A DNA stretch of 5,540 bases. Origin: JBDREF01 sp043820045 (lineage in GTDB: Bacteria > Planctomycetota > Phycisphaerae > Sedimentisphaerales > Anaerobacaceae). Made by a program: the position numbers and the translations under genes. Numbering within the stretch: position 1 is the stretch's first letter; each line of letters opens with the position of its first letter. This document shows positions 1 through 5,026 of this stretch, piece by piece. The DNA is taken from contig JBDREF010000128.1 in the NCBI GenBank assembly GCA_043820045.1, forward strand, positions 1 to 5,540. Direction: 5' to 3'. The notes below the pieces were generated by a model that saw only the letters and a program-made list of their open reading frames with translations, did no database searches and was not told where the DNA came from.

Positions 1-857
1 GCGTCGAAAACGTTCGGGTCAACCATTCCGCAGCCGCCCATCTCGACCCAGCTTTCGTTGCCGCTCTTGTCCTTCAGGAGCAGGTCAACTTCGGCGCTGG
101 GCTCTGTGAAGGGGAAGAAGCTTGGCCTGAATCGCCACTTCGTCTCGGGGCCGAAGAAGGTGTGAATGAACTGCTCGATAGTGGTCTTCATATCCACCAT
201 GCTGACACCCTCGTCGACCACCAGGGCCTCGAGCTGATGGAACATGTACATGTGCGTCGCATCGACGGTGTCCGGGCGGTAGACCCGGCCCGGCGCGACG
301 ACCCGGATGGGCGGCTTTGTGTGCTCCATGACTCGGATCTGGATCGTCGAGGTCTGGCTTCGCAGCAGGATGTTGTCGTCGATGTAAAAATTGTCCAGGG
401 GGTCCCTCGCCGGATGCTCGGGCCCGATGTTCAGGGCGACGAAATTGTGCCACTCGTCCTCGACCTCGGGGCCGTAAGCGACGCCGAACCCCATCCGCCC
501 GAATATCTCCAAAAGCTCGTTCAGGGTTTGGGTAATGACGTGCTTTTTGCCGATGTTGACGGGGATGCCGGGCAGAGTAACATCTATCAGCTCTCTCGTC
601 TTGCTCTTGTCCGCCTGTAACAGTTCGTTCTTGAGCTGTTCAAATGCCGTGGTGACCTCATTCTTGATTTTATTCGCCAGTTGTCCGCCCTGAGGCTTCT
701 GCTCGCGGGGGAGCTTGCCTATCTGACTGAGCATCTGAGTGATTTGCCCTTTTCGGCCGAGGTACTTTACGCGGAACTCTTCAAGGGCGGCCAAGTCGGT
801 CACCTTTTGCAGATCAGCGAGGGCGTCGCCGCCGGTTTTTTTAAATTGCTCAAGCAT
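1..857 (-). CDS. pheS: Phenylalanyl-tRNA synthetase alpha subunit, 5' part (runs off left edge)
   Basis: Catalytic subunit of the alpha2-beta2 class II enzyme that charges tRNA-Phe in the cytoplasm. I read 285 codons in frame from ATG 857; the remaining C-terminus, including class II motif 3, lies outside the window (family members are usually about 330-350 residues). Residues 1-85 form the charged helical N-terminal arm that contacts tRNA, with the typical VKYLGRKGQIT segment at 30-40. The catalytic core shows HPARDPLDNFY (148-158), the motif 2 region from GRVYRPDTVDATHMYMFHQLE (190-210) and FRPSFFPFTEPSAEV (243-257), all family hallmarks. The start matches the usual PheS N-terminus, but the only upstream ribosome-binding sequence is a weak GAG. 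It follows rplT after 57 bases and is probably co-transcribed with rpmI and rplT; pheT would be expected beyond the edge. Identity is certain from the motifs. Confidence 0.97.
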   Translation of the reverse strand, partial: MLEQFKKTGGDALADLQKVTDLAALEEFRVKYLGRKGQITQMLSQIGKLPREQKPQGGQLANKIKNEVTTAFEQLKNELLQADKSKTRELIDVTLPGIPVNIGKKHVITQTLNELLEIFGRMGFGVAYGPEVEDEWHNFVALNIGPEHPARDPLDNFYIDDNILLRSQTSTIQIRVMEHTKPPIRVVAPGRVYRPDTVDATHMYMFHQLEALVVDEGVSMVDMKTTIEQFIHTFFGPETKWRFRPSFFPFTEPSAEVDLLLKDKSGNESWVEMGGCGMVDPNVFD

Positions 858-861
858 TTTC

Positions 862-921
862 TCGTATGTCGCAAGTCGTATGTCGCGGCTTGCACGACGG
901 GGACGGGTTACGATTTACGAT
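862..921. repeat. Degenerate heptamer-phased repeats between rplT and pheS
   Basis: On the plus strand 862-889 reads as four seven-base units, TCGTATG, TCGCAAG, TCGTATG and TCGCGGC, giving an 11-base direct repeat (862-872 and 876-886, period 14). At 908-921 the unit TTACGAT occurs twice in tandem, and its second copy supplies the rplT stop codon (915-917). The two blocks fill most of the 57-base spacer. Their function is unknown; they look like a decayed short tandem repeat. Confidence 0.6.
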
Positions 922-1274
922 TTCGCCGCGGCTTTGGCGGATTCAACGATGGCGTCAAATCCCTTGGGGTCGGCAATGGCGATTTCGCTTAGCATTTTCC
1001 GATTCAGGGCAATATTGGCCTTTTTGCAGTCATTGATGAACTCGCTGTACCTTATGCCCCGCTGCCGGCAGGCTGCGCTCAATCGCGTAATCCACAGGCC
1101 GCGAAAATCGCGTTTTCGGCGTTTGCGGTCGGTTTTGGCGTTGACGCCTGCTCGTACGGCGGCTTCTTTGGCCAGCCTGTAGAGCCGACCAGCGGCACCA
1201 CGATGCCCCTTCACTGCCTTAAGGACTCGTTTCTTTGCCTGGCGCCTTGCGGCACCTTTTCTAACTCTTGGCAT
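915..1274 (-). CDS. rplT: 50S ribosomal protein L20
   Basis: Protein L20 binds 23S rRNA and is needed early in assembly of the large subunit; in E. coli and Bacillus it also represses its own operon by binding the leader mRNA. The 119-residue product has the full family length. It begins MPRVRKGAARR, a strongly basic N-terminal extension that threads into rRNA (about 1-60), followed by the globular domain with GLWITRLSAACRQRGIRYSEFI (59-80). ATG 1274 is preceded at an 8-base spacing by AAGGA (1283-1287, minus strand). It lies 103 bases after rpmI and 57 before pheS, the usual order. The stop codon falls inside a short TTACGAT tandem repeat. Confidence 0.98.
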   Translation of the reverse strand: MPRVRKGAARRQAKKRVLKAVKGHRGAAGRLYRLAKEAAVRAGVNAKTDRKRRKRDFRGLWITRLSAACRQRGIRYSEFINDCKKANIALNRKMLSEIAIADPKGFDAIVESAKAAAKS

Positions 1275-1291
1275 ATCAGCTTTCCTTTGAG

Positions 1292-1377
1292 AATTGTTGA
1301 TTCATCCGGCCTGCTGGCGGCAGCTGAAAAAGGAGTGTATCCAAGCCGAGAAGCGGGCCTACTTAACTAATTGTTGA
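1292..1377. repeat. 9-base direct repeats bracketing the rpmI-rplT spacer
   Basis: AATTGTTGA occurs at 1292-1300 and again at 1369-1377, the second copy abutting the rpmI stop codon. Between them lie 68 bases with a small CTGC/GCAG hairpin near 1310-1323. The arrangement resembles a target-site duplication around a small insertion, but no terminal inverted repeats are evident and chance is possible. Confidence 0.4.
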
Positions 1378-1572
1378 CTATTTACAGAGTTTGATCAGCG
1401 CAATTTTGGCCGACGGACTGGTCATGACAGCCGTACTGCTGATGCGTCTTCTGCGTTTAGCGCTCTTGCCGCTCATCAGGTGCCCGCCGCCCGCGCGCTT
1501 GCGGTTGACCTTGCCCGTTGCGGTGATTTTCACTCTTTTGCTCAACCCCTTATGGGTTTTCTGCTTCGGCAT
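1378..1572 (-). CDS. rpmI: 50S ribosomal protein L35
   Basis: Small basic protein of the large ribosomal subunit. The 64-residue product starts MPKQKTHKGLSKRVKITATG and contains the family core KVNRKRAGGGHLMSGKSAKRRRR (about 21-43), at the normal length for L35. ATG 1572 has a clear Shine-Dalgarno AAGGGGA (1581-1587, minus strand) at an 8-base spacing. It is the first gene of an inferred rpmI-rplT-pheS transcript, with its own sigma70-like promoter at 1666-1694 and a leader of roughly 87 bases holding a long hairpin. The 262-base distance from infC is larger than in many bacteria, which fits separate transcription. The extreme C-terminus (IALIKLCK) is not diagnostic. Confidence 0.97.
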   Translation of the reverse strand: MPKQKTHKGLSKRVKITATGKVNRKRAGGGHLMSGKSAKRRRRISSTAVMTSPSAKIALIKLCK

Positions 1573-1605
1573 TTGGTTAATCCCCTTAAACGAATCTGCC
1601 CAAAA

Positions 1606-1650
1606 TCCCGCACTGAAAGGCCGCGTCGCTGAATAGGCTTTCGTGCAGAA
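1606..1650 (-). promoter_or_regulatory. Long hairpin in the rpmI leader (candidate ribosomal-protein control element)
   Basis: Read on the minus strand, the arm 1650-1636 can pair with 1606-1622: an outer helix TTCTGCAC with GTGCGGGA (two G-U pairs), a bulged A at 1614, GAAAG with CTTTC, a bulged C at 1620, then CC with GG, closing a 13-base loop (1623-1635). It lies between the predicted transcription start and the rpmI Shine-Dalgarno. In other bacteria L20 regulates this operon by binding leader RNA; a similar role here is inference only. Confidence 0.5.
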
Positions 1651-1665
1651 AAATACAAAAGCAGG

Positions 1666-1694
1666 ATTTTAGGCTATCTCTGGCCGTTGGTCAA
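1666..1694 (-). promoter_or_regulatory. Sigma70-like promoter of rpmI-rplT-pheS
   Basis: On the minus strand a -35 box TTGACC (1694-1689) and a -10 box TAAAAT (1671-1666) are separated by exactly 17 bases, each matching consensus at five of six positions. The predicted start near 1659 gives a leader of about 87 bases before the rpmI ATG. It sits just downstream of a weak terminator-like structure after infC. Confidence 0.65.
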
Positions 1695-1715
1695 TAGTGA
1701 AGGTGTGGATTCTTG

Positions 1716-1750
1716 AAAAAATATTGATTCGAGCCGATTGGACAGAATCA
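1716..1750 (-). terminator. Weak candidate terminator downstream of infC
   Basis: On the minus strand TGATTC (1750-1745) pairs with GAATCA (1730-1725) around a 14-base loop, followed three bases later by six T (1721-1716). The stem is short and AT-rich, so this is only a tentative terminator. Its position between infC and the rpmI promoter is sensible. A GGGGC/GCCCC hairpin (1757-1771) lies just upstream. Confidence 0.3.
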
Positions 1751-1814
1751 CCGAATGGGGCGTTCTGCCCCGCGATTCGTCTGCTCGATACGTTTCATGC
1801 AGCCGATACGTGCT

Positions 1815-1834
1815 TTGCCGGCGGCAGATGCCGG
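1815..1834 (-). other. GC-rich hairpin immediately after infC stop
   Basis: Just after the infC TAG the minus strand has GCCGGC, a 7-base loop and GCCGGC again, a 6-pair GC stem. No T run follows, so it is not a classical terminator; it could stabilise the mRNA 3' end. Confidence 0.35.
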
Positions 1835-2350
1835 CTATCTGGGAACGAGCAACAAGGTCATACGTCTGCCACTCATCTGGGCCGGTCGCTCGATCTTGGC
1901 CAAATCCTGCAAAGACTCGGTAATCTGCTCGAGGATCCCATAGCCGTTCTCCCGGTGCAGCATCTGCCGCCCGCGGAAGAACATCGTGAACTGGAGTTTG
2001 TGGCCCTTTCCCAGGAACTCACGCCCGTGTTTGAGCTTGATTTCCAGATCGTGTGCATCGGTTTCAGGCCTGAGTCTTATCTCCTTCAGTGTTGCGGCGT
2101 GGTGGTGGTGCTTCTTGTGAGCTTCGCGATTTTTGCGTTTCTGCTCATACAGCCACTTGCCATAGTCCATTATCCGGCAAACCGGAGGCTCGCTTGTTGG
2201 AGCGACTTCGACAAGGTCCAGCCCGACCTCGCGTGCCATAGACATCGCCTCATCCGTACCCACGATCCCAACCTGATTATTCTCCCCGTCGATCAGTCGG
2301 ACCGTTCTGGCCTGAATCCCGCCATTTGTCTTTAAGCCTCGTTTACTTAT
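1835..2350 (-). CDS. infC: Translation initiation factor IF-3, AUA start
   Basis: IF-3 binds the 30S subunit, prevents premature 50S joining and checks the start codon and initiator tRNA. The reading frame gives 171 residues from ATA 2350, the usual size. The N-domain runs from about 8 to 75 (ARTVRLID at 14-21, GLDLVEVAP at 43-51, PPVCRIMDYGK at 55-65); a basic linker with four consecutive histidines (81-84) leads to the C-domain (LKEIRLRPETDAHD near 88-101, FRGRQM near 125-130, ending MSGRRMTLLLVPR). Between the upstream in-frame stop and GTG 2263 there is no ATG, GTG or TTG, yet the conserved N-domain is encoded upstream of that GTG. ATA 2350 is preceded by AAGGTGG at 6 bases, so an AUA start is the best choice; AUU 2317 is an alternative. 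Non-canonical infC starts are known in other bacteria and allow autoregulation. Confidence 0.95.
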   Translation of the reverse strand: MSKRGLKTNGGIQARTVRLIDGENNQVGIVGTDEAMSMAREVGLDLVEVAPTSEPPVCRIMDYGKWLYEQKRKNREAHKKHHHHAATLKEIRLRPETDAHDLEIKLKHGREFLGKGHKLQFTMFFRGRQMLHRENGYGILEQITESLQDLAKIERPAQMSGRRMTLLLVPR

Positions 2351-2386
2351 TGTGCGCCACCTTCCCTTTCTATTAGAGTAATAAGT
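2345..2386 (-). promoter_or_regulatory. Inverted repeat pairing with the infC start codon
   Basis: In the infC mRNA ACTTATT (2386-2380) is perfectly complementary to AATAAGT (2351-2345), which contains the ATA start codon and the second codon. The 28-base loop carries the Shine-Dalgarno. Seven mostly A-U pairs form a weak stem, so a regulatory role is speculative. Confidence 0.35.
2357..2366 (-). promoter_or_regulatory. Ribosome-binding site deciding the infC AUA start
   Basis: The minus strand reads GGGAAGGTGG ending 6 bases before ATA 2350. The AAGGTG core matches the complement of the 16S rRNA 3' end well, and no ordinary start codon lies at a suitable distance downstream, which is the main reason for choosing ATA. 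Confidence 0.7.
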
Positions 2387-2395
2387 TTTTGGTCA

Positions 2396-2427
2396 ACCAT
2401 TATTGAAGTTATAATGGTAAATTATAA
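2396..2427. repeat. Two overlapping AT-rich inverted repeats at the infC promoter/leader
   Basis: ACCATTAT (2396-2403) and ATAATGGT (2411-2418) form a perfect 8-base inverted repeat with a 7-base spacer. TTATAAT (2409-2415) and ATTATAA (2421-2427) form a second, 7-base repeat with a 5-base spacer. They share the segment 2411-2415 and so are mutually exclusive as hairpins. The second covers the infC -10 box, so they may instead be operator half-sites. Confidence 0.45.
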
Positions 2428-2449
2428 ACCATGAACCCTACAATTTCAA
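2421..2449 (-). promoter_or_regulatory. Sigma70-like promoter of infC
   Basis: On the minus strand TTGAAA (2449-2444) lies 17 bases before a perfect TATAAT (2426-2421). The -35 box is within the last codons of thrS. The predicted start near 2414 gives a leader of about 64 bases. It implies that infC can be transcribed independently of thrS. Confidence 0.7.
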
Positions 2450-4354
2450 ATCAATCTTTTTATCTGTAATTTTGTGTCTTGCTGTTTTCAAAAACTGATC
2501 GATCTCGACCGTCTTGTTCTCTTTCACGCCTCTGATCCTGACATTAATCGTGCCGGCCTCGGCCTCTTTGGGGCCGACCACAAGCATGTAGGGCAGTTTT
2601 TCGCCGTGAGCCCTGGCGATTTTGGCGCCTATTTTCTCGTTGGAGAAGTCGCAACTGCAGCGTAATCGTTCCTGCTTCAGCCTGGCTTCGACTTGCATCG
2701 CATAATCATTGGTTTTCTCGCTTATCGGCAGGATTCTCACCTGCTCGGGCGAGAGCCAGAGCGGGAAATTTGCCCCATAGTGTTCAATGAGAATTCCGAT
2801 GAAACGCTCGAAAGAGCCTAATACGGCCCGGTGAATCATGACCGGCGTCTTCTCGGTATTGTCCTTGTCGGTATAGACAAGGCCGAAACGTCCCGGCATG
2901 GAGAAGTCTAATTGGATTGTACCCAACTGCCATGAGCGGTTGAGGCAATCTCTTATATGAAAGTCAATCTTGGGGCCGTAAAATGCGCCGTCGCCCTCAT
3001 TGATCTTGTAATCTATATTCTTATGCCTGAGGGCATCGCGAAGGGCGTTTGTGGCAGTTTCCCATATCTCGTCGGAGCCTATGTGTTTTTCGGGCTTCGT
3101 GGACAGTTCGATATTGAAATCTTCGAACCCGAACGCCTTGTATATCTCGAACGTCAGCTCGATGACTCCTACTATTTCGGACTCTATCTGCTCAGGCGTG
3201 CAGAAGATATGAGCATCGTCCTGCGTGAACTGCCTGACCCTGAAAAGCCCGTGCATGACGCCGCTGGCCTCGTGCCGATGGACCAGGCCAAGCTCGGCGA
3301 CTCGCATCGGAAATTCGCGATAGGAATGCTGCCGGGTCTTGAAGACCAGGCATCCGCCGGGACAATTCATCGGCTTTATCGCGTAGTCGGTGTCGTCGAA
3401 GCGGGTGAAGTACATGTTCTCTTTGTAGTTGTCCCAGTGGCCGCTCATGTGCCAAAGCTGCTCATTGAGAATTACAGGCGTGCGGATTTCCTCATAGCCG
3501 TACCTGTCATGGACGCCGCGCCAAAAATCCACGATGGAATTCCAGATGACCATCCCTCTGGGGTGAATAAACGCAAAGCCCGGACCGGCTTCGTTGAAGC
3601 TGAACAAATCCAGTTGTTTGCCTAAGACGCGGTGATCGCGTTTCCTTGCTTCCTCCAGTCTCTGCAGGTGCTCTTCAAGCTCTTTTTTGGTCGGCCAGGC
3701 CGTGCCATATACCCGCTGGAGCATTTTTTGTGTCGGGTCGCCGTGCCAGTAAGCGCCGGCTACCGACATAACCTTGAAACTTCCGACCTTTCCACTGTTT
3801 GGAACGTGCGGGCCCCGGCACAAATCCTCGAAGCCGTCTCCGCGCGAGTAGAAACTAATGACCTCGCCGTCCGCGCGGTTTATGTTGTCGCTCTTGTATT
3901 TGTCGCCTGCCAGCCTGGCCAGGGCCTCGGCCCTGGTCGTTTCTTTGCGAACGAACGGGCTGTTCGCACCGACGATCTCGGCCATCTTTGCCTCGATGCG
4001 TTCGAAGTCGGTCGGCCGAATCGGCTCATCGAGATCCACATCGTAGTAGAAACCATCTTGGACCGTCGGCCCGTACACCAGTTTGGTCTCGGGCCAAATG
4101 CTGCATATCGCCTCGGCCATTACGTGCGCACAGCTATGCCGCATTACATCAAGGCCTTCGGCGTCTTTGGCGGTGATGATCTGAAGTGACGCCTCGCCGT
4201 TGAGAGGCGTTGACAGGTCGACAATCCGGCCATTTACCTTTGCCATTACGGCAGCTTTGGCCAGTCCCGGCCCTATCTGCTCGGCTAACTGCCCCGCGGT
4301 TGTACCGTCGCCAACTTCTAACGTGCTGCCATCGGGCAGCGTAACTTTCGCCAT
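2438..4354 (-). CDS. thrS: Threonyl-tRNA synthetase
   Basis: Class II enzyme charging tRNA-Thr in the cytoplasm, with a hydrolytic site that removes misattached serine. The 638-residue product is complete (E. coli enzyme 642). Domains in order: TGS (about 1-62), editing domain (about 65-225) with HSCAH (His73, His77) and DLCRGPH (Cys179, His183), catalytic core (about 245-535), and the HGTP-type anticodon-binding domain (about 540-638). The catalytic zinc ligands are Cys331 (MNCPGG), His382 (DDAHIF) and His508 (MIHRA); the motif 2 arginine is Arg360 (HRHE) and the motif 3 arginine Arg517 (GSFERF). All critical residues are present. The ATG at 4354 begins the TGS domain directly; its Shine-Dalgarno is weak (GGAT). 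It has its own TTGACA-type promoter and is divergent from the FHA gene. infC follows after 87 bases. Confidence 0.99.
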   Translation of the reverse strand: MAKVTLPDGSTLEVGDGTTAGQLAEQIGPGLAKAAVMAKVNGRIVDLSTPLNGEASLQIITAKDAEGLDVMRHSCAHVMAEAICSIWPETKLVYGPTVQDGFYYDVDLDEPIRPTDFERIEAKMAEIVGANSPFVRKETTRAEALARLAGDKYKSDNINRADGEVISFYSRGDGFEDLCRGPHVPNSGKVGSFKVMSVAGAYWHGDPTQKMLQRVYGTAWPTKKELEEHLQRLEEARKRDHRVLGKQLDLFSFNEAGPGFAFIHPRGMVIWNSIVDFWRGVHDRYGYEEIRTPVILNEQLWHMSGHWDNYKENMYFTRFDDTDYAIKPMNCPGGCLVFKTRQHSYREFPMRVAELGLVHRHEASGVMHGLFRVRQFTQDDAHIFCTPEQIESEIVGVIELTFEIYKAFGFEDFNIELSTKPEKHIGSDEIWETATNALRDALRHKNIDYKINEGDGAFYGPKIDFHIRDCLNRSWQLGTIQLDFSMPGRFGLVYTDKDNTEKTPVMIHRAVLGSFERFIGILIEHYGANFPLWLSPEQVRILPISEKTNDYAMQVEARLKQERLRCSCDFSNEKIGAKIARAHGEKLPYMLVVGPKEAEAGTINVRIRGVKENKTVEIDQFLKTARHKITDKKIDLKL

Positions 4355-4417
4355 TTATCTATCCGGTATTCCCACTCTTCTCTGTCTCAAGGCCCTTGTT
4401 TGGCATAGACTTATACA

Positions 4418-4446
4418 AATCTAACCCGGTCGTCCGGCTCTGTCAA
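4418..4446 (-). promoter_or_regulatory. Sigma70-like promoter of thrS
   Basis: On the minus strand a perfect -35 TTGACA (4446-4441) is followed after 17 bases by TAGATT (4423-4418), four of six matches to the -10 consensus. The expected start near 4411 gives a leader of about 57 bases, too short for a classical T-box; no strong hairpin is seen in it. Confidence 0.65.
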
Positions 4447-4471
4447 CATTATTTATGGTCCGATTTATTTG

Positions 4472-4500
4472 TTGCTTTACACCGAGTCGGATGGTATAAT
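4472..4500 (+). promoter_or_regulatory. Extended -10 promoter of the FHA gene
   Basis: TTGCTT (4472-4477) lies 17 bases before a perfect TATAAT (4495-4500), which also carries the upstream TG of an extended -10 element (TGGTATAAT). The predicted start near 4507 lies about 40 bases before the FHA GTG. Its -35 is 25 bases from the thrS -35, so the two divergent promoters are back-to-back. Confidence 0.7.
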
Positions 4501-4532
4501 AAATACAGATTGCGGCATTGGCCAAGCTGATC

Positions 4533-4538
4533 AGGAGG
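4533..4538 (+). promoter_or_regulatory. Ribosome-binding site fixing the FHA gene start at GTG 4547
   Basis: A perfect AGGAGG ends 8 bases before GTG 4547. The frame is open further upstream to a TTG at 4469, but that start would lie inside the promoter, so GTG 4547 is preferred. Confidence 0.85.
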
Positions 4539-4546
4539 ACACCAGA

Positions 4547-4999
4547 GTGGACGTTAATTTGATTTTATTCAAAAAGGACGGCTCACAGAGGACTTTTTCC
4601 TTGCGAAGCGATGTAACATCGATTGGTCGAAGCCACGATTGTGATTTGCGCGTCCCCCTGCGGGTCGTTTCCAGGAAGCATTGCGAGTTGAGCCAGAACG
4701 CCGAGGCTCTGAAAGTCCGCGACCTTAACTCTCGTTTCGGCACTTTTGTCAACGGCAAACGCATAAGCGAGGCAGCAGTCAGAGCGGGCGATTATATCAG
4801 GATAGGCCCGCTGACGTTCCTGTTGCAGATTGACGGCGAGCCCAAGAAGACAGTGCCGCCTGTACAGGCCAAACCGGCGCCGGCAGCGAAGAAGCCGCCG
4901 ACACCCAAAGCTCCCGCCGACGAACCGTCCGGCAGCTTTCCGGGACTGGAAATCGACGACTCCGACGATTCCTTCCTCGCCGAGCTTGAAGACCTCTGA
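4547..4999 (+). CDS. FHA-domain protein with proline/lysine linker and acidic tail
   Basis: A 150-residue cytoplasmic protein with no signal peptide. Residues 3-95 form a forkhead-associated domain, which binds phosphothreonine peptides on partner proteins. Visible hallmarks are Gly27-Arg28 (IGRSHDCDL), Ser42 and His45 (VSRKHCEL), and DLNSRFGTFVNG (59-70). In the last motif Phe64 occupies the position where many FHA domains have Asn before Gly-Thr. Residues about 99-127 are a low-complexity Pro/Ala/Lys linker, and 135-150 an acidic tail (EIDDSDDSFLAELEDL) that could be a docking or phosphorylation segment. The GTG start has a perfect Shine-Dalgarno; promoter and terminator make it a single-gene unit divergent from thrS. 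The partner and kinase cannot be told from the sequence. Confidence 0.9.
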   Translation: MDVNLILFKKDGSQRTFSLRSDVTSIGRSHDCDLRVPLRVVSRKHCELSQNAEALKVRDLNSRFGTFVNGKRISEAAVRAGDYIRIGPLTFLLQIDGEPKKTVPPVQAKPAPAAKKPPTPKAPADEPSGSFPGLEIDDSDDSFLAELEDL

Positions 5000-5001
5000 G
5001 C

Positions 5002-5026
5002 AGCTCTTTCTCGCAGGAGCTTTTTT
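5002..5026 (+). terminator. Intrinsic terminator of the FHA gene
   Basis: Three bases after the stop codon, AGCTCTT (5002-5008) pairs with AGGAGCT (5015-5021), one G-U pair included, around a 6-base loop. A run of five further T (5022-5026) follows. This is a standard rho-independent terminator and separates the FHA gene from the ATPase downstream. Confidence 0.8.

Noticed and set aside
162..620. Plus-strand open frame of 152 codons opposite pheS
   Set aside because: It is antisense to the unmistakable PheS coding sequence and shows no domain or ribosome-binding site; a shadow of high-GC coding DNA.
1697..2335. Plus-strand open frame of 212 codons opposite infC
   Set aside because: It mirrors infC codons; its hydrophobic stretch arises from the complement of the His/Lys-rich linker. 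No Shine-Dalgarno or recognisable family.
2957..3625. Plus-strand open frame of 222 codons opposite thrS
   Set aside because: Antisense shadow of the ThrRS catalytic domain, where every conserved residue is in the minus-strand frame.
4355..4411. T-box-like sequence in the thrS leader (GTGGGAATACCGG)
   Set aside because: It matches the T-box core only loosely with insertions, and the leader of about 57 bases has no room for a specifier loop and no terminator.
4469..4546. N-terminal extension of the FHA protein from TTG 4469
   Set aside because: It would overlap the extended -10 promoter, and the strong AGGAGG supports GTG 4547; the extra residues add nothing FHA-like.
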